A stretch of 64,000 bases of DNA from Strix aluco (lineage: Eukaryota; Chordata; Aves; Strigiformes; Strigidae): NCBI RefSeq assembly GCF_031877795.1, contig NC_133954.1, positions 8,895,256 to 8,959,255 on the forward strand. Reading direction: 5' to 3'. Below are positions 1 through 11,506 of the stretch, in pieces. The notes below the pieces were generated by a model, which saw nothing but the letters and a program-made list of their open reading frames with translations, ran no database searches and was not told the origin of the DNA. Numbering within the stretch: position 1 is the stretch's first letter; each line of letters starts with the position of its first letter. Position numbers and translations under genes: made by a program.

Positions 1-1853
1 ACCTTTCGCCGGTAGCGAAAGTCACGCGTGTTCCTTATCAGACACCCCGGAGCTGTGGGGAAGGCCGGCTTCTCCCTGACCACTAAACCCCCCCCTGGAG
101 CTTTGCAGCTTTGTGTGAGAAACCTCTTGGGCGTCCACTCGACGGGCGGCTTCTGCGAGCTCCTCCCCTGCTTCCAGCTCTGCAGGGCCCTGAGCTGCTC
201 TCGCTTTTCCATCCCTGCCTCGGAGACAAAGCCCCTGGGGTGGGAGCTGCTGGCTGCTCCCCCCAGCATGGCCGGGGAGGCGGCGGGGGGGGAAGGTCTG
301 TGCTTGCAGGGAGAGGGAGGCGGGTGCCTGCGCCCACAGTGGGAGCTGGCAGACGCAAACAGGGGAATGCCCAGTGGGGCAGGAGGAGGTTGTTTATTCC
401 CTCTTCTGATCCCATTGAGCAGGTCTCTGGCAAGCACTGGTCTCTCCTGGGGGAGCTGCGGGATGTCACCTGCACACCCAACCCCAGGACAGCGGGGGCT
501 GGGGAAGGCAACGGACCTGGCTGGAAGATTTTCCCTGAGGGGCAGCTTTTCGGTGGGGTGTGAGCTGGCAGATGAGCACAGCTTCCCTGCCGTGGCGCGG
601 GGCTCTTACAGAAAGCACCTCTCTGTTTTTGGGGTTTTTTTTGAGAGAGAATCTGTGGAGATTTGGGGGGCATTAAATAACACAGCAGAGAGATGAGGCC
701 GTGTCCCTCTGCTTGGTCCCTTTCACCCTCTCTCGGCCGTGGTAGCGTTTTTCAGCAGCTTCCCCATGAGCATGTGGCTGCCAGCCTGGGGCTGCAGTGA
801 CCCACTTCATAAAGACCCAGAAACAAACCCACGCTCCCTGCAGAAAGCCCGGCTCAGCACGCAGCGGGTTCATTCCCGGGGGTGCAGCTGGGTGGGCACA
901 CGGGCAGCAAAGTTGGGCGGGGGGGGGCTGCCCAGCATGGCTGCACTTGCTGGGGCCCCGATGCAGCATGGAGGAGCCCCAAACCACCCCGTGGTGCTGC
1001 CCGTGGGGAAACCCTCCCGGCAGCGGAGCTGTGCAAAGCCTGAGCCTTGGACTGCCTGAAGCGGGGGGAGCGGGGTGCTCCCCCCGGGGGGTCCTTCCCA
1101 GGAGGGGGGGGCTCTGCTCTGGGCTCTGCCTCCTGCCTGCACCGAGAGCCTGCTGTAGTGCCCTTCAGTAAATAACTGTTTAACCAGCAGACAAATGGGC
1201 TCCAGGTGCTTTCCGATGGCAATGCATTCATTAACACAAGTGGCTATTAATTTTTACACCCACACCCAGGCAGTTGGGTTAACCGCTGGGGGCGGGGGGG
1301 CCCTCTGTGCTGGCTGCGGGGGGAGGCTCGGTCCGATGCAGCTGGTGTGTTTGGTGGTATCTGCCTTGAGTCTCCTTCAGCAAAACCCCCGAGGCCCTCT
1401 CAGGCTTCAGTTAAAGAGAGATCTGGGGGTAGATGTTGGAGCGGTACCTCCGCAGCACCCACTGAACCTGGCGGGGGGGACTTGCTCCGTGCTCCTGCAG
1501 CCTGGGGGCTTGGGAGCCTGGTCTTGAATCTCACCCACGCCTGAAAAAATTGCATCTCCCACCCACAGGACGCTTAAACCTCCTCCTTTCTGTGCCACAA
1601 AGGGGTCTGAGCAAACGTCCCCGTGGCCTGGGGGACATGTGGGGGAAGAAGCCCCCCTGGGACTGCTGGGGAGGCTGTGAGGTGGCTGGTGTCGAGTCCT
1701 CGCTGGCAAAAAAAATGAGCTGGGACGAGGTGAAGGACGTTGCTGACGCCGAAGGGCTGTAGGAGCTGCTGCCAGTGCTGGGGCCGGGCTCAGCCTCGTG
1801 GCCAGCGCGGCAGGGCTGCGCTCTGACCTCCTCTTCCTCTCCTGTCGCTGCAG
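1..1853 (+). other. LASP1: LASP1 intron (partial, 3' part)
   Basis: GC-rich intronic sequence upstream of the first visible LASP1 exon; it ends in a pyrimidine-rich acceptor with CAG at 1851-1853. No LASP1 LIM-domain or nebulin-repeat exon is visible here, so the 5' part of the gene lies outside the window. Several open frames run through it but none has family similarity or paired splice sites that I can recognise. Confidence 0.8.
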
Positions 1854-2671
1854 ATAAAATACCATGAAGAGTTCGAGAGGAGCAGGATGGGCCCAAGTCC
1901 CAGCGAGGGCGCTGAGCTGGAGCGCAGGAACTCCCAGGAGAGCACCAATTACCGGAGACCCGCAGAGCAGCAGCATCAACCGTCTCATCACGTCCAACCC
2001 AGCAACCCAGGTAAGGCGGGGGGCGAGGGGGCTGCGGGCACTGCCGACAGCTCTTTGCGAGGGGCTTTGCTGTGTCCCCCACGTCCCAGCACCAGCTCCG
2101 GGTAACGGACCCCATCTGTCCCCCCCCCCCCCCCAGGCTACCAGCAGCCGTCGTCTCAGTCCTACGGCTACAAGGAGCCTGCGGCACCGGCCTCGACACA
2201 GCGCAACGCTCCTTCTGGAGGGGGGGTAAGTACAGCCCCGGGGCTCACAGCCCCAACACCAGCCCCCCCCGGGGTCCCACCCCCTGTGCGGGGGAAGCGC
2301 AGGTTTGTAGCGCTGGGTGCCTGGTTTCCACTTTCACAGCTACTGCTGGCACCGGTGTCCCTGCGCGGTGCCTGGTGAGAACCTCCTGGATCCATCACAG
2401 CTCCCTGCCCCGGGAACCCCCCACGGACGGCAGCTCTGTCCATCCGGGGCAGGGCCCGGGGAGGGTCTGCACCCACTGACCCCTCTTCTCCCCACAGAAG
2501 CGTTTCCGCGCTGTCTACGATTACAACGCGGCCGACGAAGACGAGGTCTCCTTCCAGGACGGCGACACCATCATCAACGTGCAGCAGATCGACGACGGGT
2601 GGATGTACGGCACGGTGGAGCGCACGGGCGACACGGGCATGCTCCCCGCCAACTACGTGGAGGCCATCTGA
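1854..2671 (+). CDS. LASP1: LASP1, LIM and SH3 protein 1 (last three coding exons)
   Basis: Coding exons 1854-2010, 2137-2225 and 2498-2671 join in frame; all introns are GT-AG. The first begins [15 protein letters not shown], the end of the nebulin-repeat region, and runs into the linker. The second carries the YQQP and [10 protein letters not shown] linker motifs. The third encodes the whole SH3 domain ([20 protein letters not shown] to [10 protein letters not shown], 57 residues), which ends the protein. LASP1 is a cytoplasmic actin-binding scaffold of focal adhesions and membrane ruffles; its SH3 binds proline-rich partners such as zyxin. The RRNS site matches the mammalian PKA site in the linker and YQQP matches the Abl-type tyrosine site (family knowledge). 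The N-terminal LIM domain lies outside the window. NEBL/LASP2 is the only close alternative, but the linker fits LASP1. Confidence 0.97.
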
Positions 2672-5375
2672 GCGGCGGGAGGGGACGGGGCCCGTGGCTG
2701 ACAGCCGAGCCCCCAGCCCGCGCCGGCCCCCCCGTGTGTGTGTGCGTTTCTCTGTCCCAGCATCCCTTATCCCACCCGCTCCGGCATCGCCCGCCGGAGC
2801 CGCATCCTGACATCTCGGTTACTCTGTGTTTCTGCAGCCGTCTCCGGTTTCTCTTGCCAATTTAGCTTCGTTCTAGCTCTGTCGGGACTGAGGGACTGTC
2901 TGCAAGGGATGTTGGGGGCTCGAGAGACCAAACCGCCACAGCTTTCCTTCTCCTTCGGTCTCTCTCCTCTCCAGCCCTCCCGGGCGCTCCGGTGTTTCCT
3001 GGCTGGGGGAAGCAGCCAGAGTTGCCGGGACCCCAGCAAAGGGGGGAGGAGACCGTCTTAGGACCAAATTCCCCCCACTCTGGCGGGGATGGGCGATGTC
3101 TGCGTGGACGAGGTGGGGGATGCTTGTCCCAAGAGCTGCCCTGGGCTGACAGGAGGGATGGGCTGGCAGCCTCCACCCTGCACCGCTCGGGTTCTGGCTT
3201 GTCCCATTGCTTCTCCCGGCTCCTCTGTGCCGTGTTTCCATTCAGTCTTCGCTCCCTTCAGTCCTCAAAACAGAAAAACGTTCGCAATTAAAATCTTAAG
3301 CTAAATCTTTCTCCTTGGGATTCAGAGCGGCTGCTCTGGACAGGCCTGGAGGCAGCTCTTGCTGCTTCTGCCTGGGGCTCTGGCTTCTTCCTTCCGCCTC
3401 CCCGATCCCTCCGGGGCTGAGCCGGGGCCGTGCTGGTGCGGAAACGGAGCAGCCGCAGCGTTGCTTCGCCCAGAGGCTGCTGCTCCCGTGCGAGGGCTGG
3501 AGATGGGCCGGGCTCCCCACTCCTCTGCGCTGGGGGGGAGCACTGTGACACCAAGACCTCAAGTCCCCCCTGCAGTTCCGGCTTTTTTTGGGGGTCCCCT
3601 GGGCCCCACCTGCCGGGGCAGCCTCTTCCTCTTAGTGCTCGCTCCCCAAATTCACCCAGAATCTTCCTGATTTTCTCTTGCTGCTGCCAGGCTGAAGGGA
3701 CCCTCCTGAGCCCTCCACCGGCTGGGCAGATGGTCTGGGGAGCCGGCAGGATCAGCCCCCATCCCTGTGCCTCTTCTGAGCCACGTGTGAAAGATCCTCC
3801 CCCTCTGCCACCACGCTAGGGACCGTCCTGGGTGACTGTCCCCTCTGGCAGCTCGGTCTTGAGTGGCAGAGACCGGGGTTTGGCACCCCGAACCACCCTG
3901 CGCCTCTTGTTGGTCCCCAGCAAGACACAGGATCACATTGTGGACCAAAATCTGGCAGCACATCCCTGTCCCCTTCTTCTTTGGGCTCCGAAGGTCCCAG
4001 AGCTGGACAGGGACAGGTATAACTGGAAGCCTGTGCGGGGAGGGTGGGGGCAGGATGCTCTTCTCCCAGGTCACAGAAGCCGAACATGGGGGTGGTGGTG
4101 ATGCCGTCGTGCTGCCTCCAGCTCTCCTGCAGCCCCCTGCCCGCTCACAGCCCCGGCTCTGCCCGGACCACAGGGATGGTGCAGCCAGAGGGGTCCATCC
4201 CCTTGCCGGGCTGCTCCGGGCTTGGGCTACGCTTCCAAGGGGAAGCTGCTGCTTTTTCTATTCCCAAAGGAAAAGAGGGAATTTAGGGACCAAAGCGACC
4301 AAGTTGAGACGTTCCTTGGCTCTGGGGACACGTCCTGGGGGACGGTCTCACGGAGAGGGAGAGGATCCCACCGCCTCGTGCTTGCGGTCCCCTTTCTCAG
4401 TGCACACGGGGCTGCAGGGCTTGTTCGTGGATGGTGCTGGGGACGGGGTGACTGGAGTCGGGGTGACCGGAGTTGGGGGCTGCTGCAGCAAACGCTGTTC
4501 TGGCCGGGAGGGGGTTCCAGCAGGGCAGAGACCCGCTGGGAGGGCGGGAGCCGGGGAGAGGGGAGCGTTTTGCTCCTGGCTTGTTCCCCAGTTGGCTGCA
4601 ACGGGACGGGGGGAGAGTGATGGGGACTCCTGGCACCGTCATCCCCTCGGGGTGAAAACAGGACCCCGGAAGCTGCCAGGATGGGCTTTACGGGATGGGA
4701 ATCCCGGTTGGTGCTAAAACAAGCGAGCACAAGAGCAGGGGACGGGGGGTGGCTGGGCAGGGGGGAGTCCGCATCCCCCTGCTAATCCTCTTCTTAATCA
4801 CGTTCTTGTCTGGGAATGGGGGGGGGGGAGTATCAATGTGAATAAACCGTTTTTTAATGGACCAAATAACACAGGCAATTAGGTTTTGGTATACAGACCT
4901 TTTTTTAATGCTACCTTGAAACCATTGTCCTAATTCTCCCCTCCCAGGCCCTGCCTCTTCTCCCCTGCCATGGGAAACAAACCTCTTACTGCTTGATTTC
5001 TGCCTTTTCTCTTGACTTATGCACTTTTTTGCCTTTTTTCATAGCTGAAAAGCACCTAAACCTGTATTTAAAATAAATAAATAAATAAAATAGTAAAAAA
5101 AAACAAAAGAAGAAAAATTAAAAGCTAAATTGCTTCTCATCATGTGTAAAATAGATCCCGTCCATCCCAGCTTCCCCGGTTGCGTCTCAGTGCCGAGCTT
5201 AGAACGTGTTTTCTTCCGGATCCGTTGCTTGATTGTGTACTCCTTCCCGTCGGGTTGAGCACCCACCAATAAAAAAACGTTATTTGGCCTTTTTAATCGA
5301 ACCATCGAATGGAACAAACCAACCGATTCTCTTCCCGGTTTACTCGAATTAAAAATAAAATTATAATTTTTACCT
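2672..5375 (+). other. LASP1: LASP1 3' UTR
   Basis: Non-coding sequence follows the stop with no new splice pair needed. Candidate polyadenylation signals AATAAA lie at 4841-4846, 5268-5273 and 5354-5359. The last 150 bases turn A/T-rich, unlike the GC-rich body, which fits a distal cleavage site near 5375. Known LASP1 mRNAs in other vertebrates also have a 3' UTR of a few kilobases. Which signals are used cannot be told here. Confidence 0.7.
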
Positions 5376-6522
5376 GCCGATGGTGCTGGGTTCGATTGTG
5401 GTCACTTTTCTGGCTGTTTTCCTGCTCCTTTTGGACACGGTGGGGATCTCGGGTCTGGGGGAGGCTGCCAGAGCCGGGGTCCTCATGTCTGCCTGGCTGC
5501 CCTGGGAGTGGGAGACGCTGGGAACCCACCTGGGACGCAGCTTCTTGGCTCATCCCTTGCTCTCAGTGTGGCTGGAAGCCAAGGGATGCACTTGGAGCGT
5601 TCAGAGCCTGGCTGCAGCGTGTCTGGCTCATGTGCTGCGGCCACCCCGGAGATCGGCCTTGAAATTCATCCCTGAACCACGTTGGAGAAACCCTCGTGGA
5701 GGCGCAGGCGATGCCTCCCTGCTTGCTGACCCGCTTCGGGGTCTTGCTCCGGGAGGCCAGAGGCTGGGTACAGCGTGGGTCTGGGATCTGCTGGGGTTCA
5801 GGTGCGCTGGTGGCCGCTCTGAGGCCAGACCCCCACAGGGAAATGCTCAGCTTTGCTGCGGGCATCGTAGCAAGGGCACCGGGTCCCGGCTTCCCCCGAC
5901 CTCTCCGGCAACGCAGCTCCGCGACAGCCGGGTCCTCCGGACCCAGCCAGCCCTGGTGCTCCGGGCGCAGCTGGCGACGGCTTAGCTCGGCCGCTGCAGC
6001 CTCTCAAGGTGGGATTTTCAGCAATTTACACTGTTCAGCAGTGGGAAAAGAAAATCTTGAAGGTGTTGGGGATAACAGTGTTATTTGCATCAACAGCACT
6101 AGCCAAAAAAATTTAAAATAGAACTGCTCCGTGGCTGTTGCTGCTCACTTAAAACCGTGTTGCTTTAAACCGTGCTGAAGCAGGTGGTGTGACACTGAAG
6201 GCAAAGGACGCTGCGTACCCCAGACCCTGAAAGGTGAGAGTCCAGAGCAGTCCTGACTGATCGCCACGGCTTTGTGATGCCCAAAGCTCATCTTTGCTTC
6301 TTCCCCCATAGGGTGGGCCCCTCCCCAGCTGCAAACAGGGGTCACATCATCGTAAGCACCCCCTAAACCGGGCAGCAGTTTGGGTAGGAAGAAGCAGGGC
6401 TGAAGCAGGTGGTGCCTCCTGGGAGCCCCACTCTGGGCTGAGCGAGGGCTCCGCCGCCCGGGCGAGGCCGAAGCCCCCTCTGACCGCCTGTCTTTGTCCC
6501 TTTATTTTCTGCCTGCCTGCAG
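5376..6522. other. Intergenic / possible 5' part of the next transcript
   Basis: GC-rich stretch between the LASP1 3' end and the exon at 6523. An AAAG|GTGAGA donor-like site at 6233/6234 could close an upstream non-coding exon of the membrane-peptide gene, but this is only a sequence match. No protein-coding exon was recognised. Confidence 0.4.
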
Positions 6523-7722
6523 GAAAGCGGCTCCGTCAGCTCCGGCATCATCTCTCCATCCTGAGCAGAGCGAGAGCCGTGCTCCGGCTGGGAGGGGAGG
6601 GAGGACGCAGCGGCTGAGCCGCGGGGGCTGGCGAGCGAAGGAGCATCCCCTCTCCACGCCGCGGGGAGCCCGGCAGCCCCCGCCCCACCGGCTCCTCGCT
6701 CGCCATGCTGGATATTTTCATCCTGATGTTTTTTGCCATCATCGGCCTGGTGATCCTCTCCTACATCATTTACATGCTCTAGAGCGATGCCGGGGAAGAT
6801 GCGGCTCAGCATCAGCCTCGCAATTGAAGCATCGTCCAGGTGAGCCGGCTGCTCCTCGTCCCACCAGGATTTAATTTCTGGGGAGAAACATGTCCGGGGA
6901 GAGGGGGGAGAGGGGATAATTTGGGGTTTAATGCTGTTGTCTGGCTGCTGGTCCCTCTGCCTGGCTGAGGCAGCCGAGCTCAGGGCTGGAAGGAGGGCAC
7001 CAGGGTTTATTTTACAAATCAGGCCACCTCGCCGGCTGAAACGTGCCCCGGCTGTTGTGTGGCCACTGGGTTCTCCCTGCGGGCTCCCTCAGCCCCTTCC
7101 CGTCTGGAAAAGCTGCTCTTCACCTTTTATAGTGGCGCAGCACGAACGTGGGGCTTTTGTTCCCAAGAGGGAGAGAAATAAAACAGCTTAGGGGAGAAGC
7201 AAGAAGGGATCCCAGTTACATCATTTTAAAGGAGGCCAAGGGGGGGGTCCCGCTGCCTCTGCCCCTCCCCGTGCCGGGTGAAGGGGGATTTGCTGCTGCT
7301 GCCTGTGCTCCCCCCACTGCCGTGCCCGCCCGGGTGTCCCGCAGCTCTCGGCCCAGCTCAGCCCAGTCTCTCCTTTCTCTCCCGCAGCCACCGCCTGGGC
7401 CGTCTCCCTCGGAGCCTTCTGGAAAAGCGTTAACGCTCGGCGAGGAACCGGCTGCCCAAGGCGGAGCGAGGGGCGTTGCGGAGGGGGCCGAGCTGGCACG
7501 GCCCAGGGGGGGCGAAGGAGGGAAATGGGGTGGCTGGGGCGAGGGGACGTCCCGCTGCTGGGGCGGGGGTGCGAAGGGTCCTGCCCCCTGCCGCCCCGGG
7601 TGGCTTAGCCCCCTGGGATGAGCGCTTCCGAGGTCGGTTGGTTGGGTTTTCTTTTTGAAAAGCACTTATATTTTTAACGAAAAATGTTGAAGGAAATGAA
7701 ATAAAGAGGAACGAGACCGGAG
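6523..7722 (+). other. LASP1NB: Two-exon transcript carrying the 25-residue peptide
   Basis: Exon 6523-6839 is bounded by a CAG acceptor (AG at 6521-6522) and a CAG|GTGAGC donor (GT at 6840-6841). The next acceptor, at the end of a strong pyrimidine tract, is CGCAG at 7383-7387, giving a terminal exon 7388 to about 7722 with AATAAA at 7700-7705. The intron is 548 bases. A further 5' exon must exist upstream because 6523 follows an acceptor. Position just downstream of LASP1, same strand, before FBXO47 matches human LASP1NB (formerly LINC00672) as I remember it; the symbol rests on position, not on a comparison of sequence. Confidence 0.55.
6705..6782 (+). CDS. LASP1NB: 25-residue single-pass membrane peptide
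   Basis: An ATG at 6705 in good context (GCCATGC, G at -3) opens 25 codons ending in TAG at 6780-6782. It is the first ATG in its exon. The product starts MLDIFILMFF and ends SYIIYML; apart from one Asp at position 3 it is almost wholly hydrophobic (Ile, Leu, Phe, Met, Val), long enough for one membrane helix and little else. It has no signal-peptidase-like site. Both flanking splice sites keep the frame inside one exon. Micropeptides of this size, such as sarcolipin and DWORF, usually regulate a membrane partner; which partner, if any, is unknown. Function is not inferred. The alternative is a non-coding RNA with a chance open frame, but a purely hydrophobic frame starting at the first strong ATG argues against chance. 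Confidence 0.6.
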   Translation: MLDIFILMFFAIIGLVILSYIIYML

Positions 7723-10700
7723 AGTGAACGTGTCTGCTGGTGTTGGCTCTGCCAAAACGTGCCCCTGGGCACTGACCGCGGGGCCGGGGCACACACGGCT
7801 CCGGGAGCAAACTCTGCTTCTGTGGAGAGACGGGGGGCACCCCGAGAACAACGAGATCCCCCCAAACCCTGCCGAGACACCTCTGCGTCCCCGGGGGGGT
7901 CCTGACCTGGGACTGGGGGTCCGAACCAGGCTCTGCCCCACACTCAGGTCCCCTCACAGGTTCAGGGAAGCTCTGGGAGGTCTCAGTCAATATCAGCGTA
8001 GAAAAAGGAACTTTCTTAATATGATGGAAATTTCTGTGGGATGGAAAGAACATTTCAGAGCTTAATTTCTCCCAGCTTGGAGAGGTCTGGGGAGGTATTT
8101 GGGGCCTCAGGAGAATTTTTCCTGTCCTTTTATGAAGCCCTGCATCCATCCCTGCCCTTACACTGTCAGTCACAAGCAAAGCTCTTTCCCAGCTGAAAGT
8201 TTCATCCTCCTAGAAGAGAAAATTTTCATATGCCTGGTCTATCCTGGGAATATTTTTTTTTTTTCTAAGCACCTGAAATATCTGTAATGGGGAAAACTGC
8301 TCATGCCCTGTCAGTTAACCATGGCACCATCACACAAGTGGGCACGAGAGAACAGGCTCCAGTGAGCGCGGGGGCTGCGCGGGCACTGCCGGAGTACGCG
8401 GCAACTGGTCGATGAGACTTTCGGAAGATGGTGTTTACAGAAAGAAGAGGGATTTCAGAGTCTGGGAATGCTGGATGTGGTTAGTGTTGCCAGCTGAATA
8501 CTCGACACTGCAATTTCCTGTTAGTAAAACTCCCGAGAGAAACACAAAGTTGGTGACTTTGGTCTCAAGTGTGTTCTCGGTGCTCTGGCCTCCCTCGCCG
8601 CTGAGCCCTGGAGATGTGGAAAAGCTTCTCACTCCACCACCAAATATAGTTGAAAATCAGAAGCTTGAAATATTCCGGGAGGAATTTCTTCAAGCATAAG
8701 TCATGTTCTCAATAACCTCCACTTGGTGAGTCTGTATCTGATATCAACATCTGCAGTGATTAAGAGAGAGTGAGTAACGAGGAATGCATGGAATGGAAAC
8801 TCAGCTGAGTGTGAAACCAGGAACAATAATTTTCTCTCACTCTGAAGGCTCCTCTCCCCTCGGAGGGCCTTACAAACCCGCCAGCTATGCACAACAATCC
8901 CTTCCGCCGTGCCCCAAACCGGCCAGCGCCGCGCTGGGAGGTGAAGCGACCCAGCCCAGCAGCTGAGGACTGCAAAGGGGTTGGAAGCTCTGGGCAGGAG
9001 CGGTGTTTGCAGCCGGACCGAGGGCCGCAGCGGCCGGGGACAGCTCTTTAGCCGATGGGATACGGCGCTCCGCAGCTCAGACTGCAGTCAGGGTGCGGCC
9101 CTGCGCTCAAAAGAGCTCCCCTGGCACAGGGGGAATTTTGCTTCTCGTCCTGGGAGGGTTTTATCGACTCCCCACGGCAGCAGTTCAAATTTGGCAGCAG
9201 AAGAAAAAGCACTGTTTGCTCAAGTATCACTGTCCCAGCTCCCCCCCCCCCGTGCGCAGCGCTGCCCGGGGGCTCCCCACCCGGACGCCATTAGCCCGGC
9301 GGTGGTTAACTGCGAGAGACGATCGGAGGGTGATATCGGGGAAGGAGGCTGCAAGGGCTGGTGTCGTTTTCCAGTTCAAACAAAACTGGTTTGGGAAGCA
9401 CCGCTTTGGTGGGCTTGAGCTTTGAGGAGGAAAGGCCTTGTCTGGTGGAAACGCTGGCGCGTGCGTGAGCACTGCGAAAACGAACGGCAAACACTTGCTG
9501 AGCTGTTGTGTGTGTAAGAAAAAGAGCGGGTAATAATAATTAATAGTGCCATCAGTATTTCACAATTGGCAGCCGCCTAAAGCTTGTGTTCCTGGAGGAT
9601 CTGCTGCGAGAGCGAGCGAGCGCCGGCAGAGCTGACATTTCAGCTTTGTTGGCTGCTGCCAGGGAATCAAAGAACTCACTTTTCCTGTGTCGCCGCGCTC
9701 GCATAATGGCATCCCTTGTGACGGGCTGTAATTTATTGCCGCTGTGTCCGCGGCCCCGGGAGACGAGACGGACACGGGCAGAGAAGCTACACCAAGGCTT
9801 TGTGTCGCAGCACGGCGAAGCTGCCTTACGCACCAGCAAGAGCCCGGCCCGGGGAGCCGCGGTGATGCAGGGCTGCATTATCCCAGATTCCATCCGTTGG
9901 GGTTATTTATTGGTAGCGATTCCTGTGGAGGAAGGGAGGGACAGTCAGCGAGCTGGGCTGTAGCATTCCGCCTCAGCGGCTTCTCGGTGGCAGTTCCCTG
10001 TCGCTGCACAAGTCTGGTTTGTCGTATTTTGAGGTCATTAGGGACGTGTTTGGAGGCATTCGGTTCACTGACCAGATAGCAGAGTCTTGCATTTTCAGAC
10101 ATTTCACTGCTTACTTCAGATGTAAGACGTAGTCGCAGCACAACTGTAGTATTGCAGCGTGCTCTTAAATATAACCTTCAAACAGCGAGAAAAAAGGGAT
10201 GTTAGAAGCCATCGCCTGCAGACACTCCTCTCAGGGAAGGCTTCACCTCTGCCATCTACCGGCACGCCACAAAGAGCCTCCAAAAAAATTTATATCCTTA
10301 ACGCAGTCAAACCCTGTCTGTAATTGTATATTCAACAAATGTCGCAAGAATTTTTAACATGCAAACTCCCAAGCAAATCATTACAGAGCTGTTGTCAGCT
10401 CATTACTGATGAAATCAAGTGGGGGCAGCTGAGATAAATGGGCACCACTCGGCTCTTTGCAGCGGTTGAAGACGGGTTTTCAAAGCTAAACAGGGGCCCT
10501 GCAGCTACAGTCTGGTCCTGGAGGAGCACTAAAACATTTGGGAAGTGATGAGATGGAGATGAAGGTTTATGTAATAGTAGGAAGAAACCAGCCGTGTTGT
10601 AAACAGCGCACAGTAAAGTAAGTGCCTTTTATTATGCATTACATATTTTTGTTTTGAAGGCAGTAGAGCAGAAAATCAAAACCTTTAATAAGTAACAAAC

Positions 10701-11170
10701 ATTTATATCCTTTAATGAAACGGTGATCTTCACCTACGCGTGTTTAACGTGTGTCTTCAACCTAACTACGTCCTATAAAGGCAAATACACTTTAACAGTT
10801 CAGTTATAACACCAGGCAGGGAAAGGGATTTGGAGTTTCTTCCGCTTTATGATTAAAAAGCACCTGTAGTTTGAGGGGAAAAAAGCCTGCCTTGCTTGAT
10901 CAAAGCAGTTAAATTGCTTTCAGGAATCTCCCCGTTCTGCTAAAGCTGAACGTACAATCGATGGAGCAGTTCTGTGGTAGAATGCAAGAGTTAGCAAGAG
11001 AGATCCTGGCAAGTGGGAAAACGTAGCTGTGCTTCCCTAATTATGTCTGTCTCTTTCTCCTCCAATTCCCAAGAGAAAACAAAATTAAAAGATCAAAATG
11101 TTTTTGCTTCTGAACTAAGACAACATTCTTCAATATGTGTATGCACACCAAATATGAAAACCATGTCATT
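7723..11170. other. Intergenic, no gene recognised
   Basis: Between the membrane-peptide gene and the 3' end of FBXO47. Open frames (for example 95 codons at 8412-8699) have no recognisable family or splice context. The stretch 9490-10150 alternates AT-rich homeobox-like words (TAATAATAATTAATAG near 9531) with CpG-containing blocks and looks like conserved regulatory DNA rather than a gene, but conservation cannot be tested here. Confidence 0.5.
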
Positions 11171-11506
11171 TTTATTGTGTATGCAAACATACACAGTGGG
11201 AAAAGAATGCAGTTCATGTTCCCAAACCAGAGGCCCCTCTGAGCTTCCTCCGAGCGTCGTAACGCGGCCGCCGAGGAGCAAATCGCGCAGAACTCCGCTG
11301 CGATTGCTCAGAGGTCCCCAACAGTTCCATCAGCTCTTTCAGCTGGTCTGACACGTATGTCACTACCTTCTCCCGCTGCCACTCCAGCTCTTACTGGAAT
11401 GGAAATTTAAGAAATAATCAGACACTGCTTTGCAAATGTTTAACAAAAAAAAAAAAAAAAGAAAAATCCAGCCGAAGTAGCTGGCAGGTCTGTAAAATTC
11501 AGAGCG
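11171..11506 (-). other. FBXO47: FBXO47 3' UTR (candidate extent)
   Basis: The nearest minus-strand AATAAA after the FBXO47 stop is at 11171-11176; another is at 10628-10633. A 16-base T run (minus strand) lies near 11445-11460. The extent is a guess from the first signal. Confidence 0.4.

Noticed and set aside
8412-8699. 95-codon plus-strand frame
   Set aside because: No recognisable domain, no splice or polyadenylation context, and the translation has no family resemblance. Could be tested by conservation, but not supported now.
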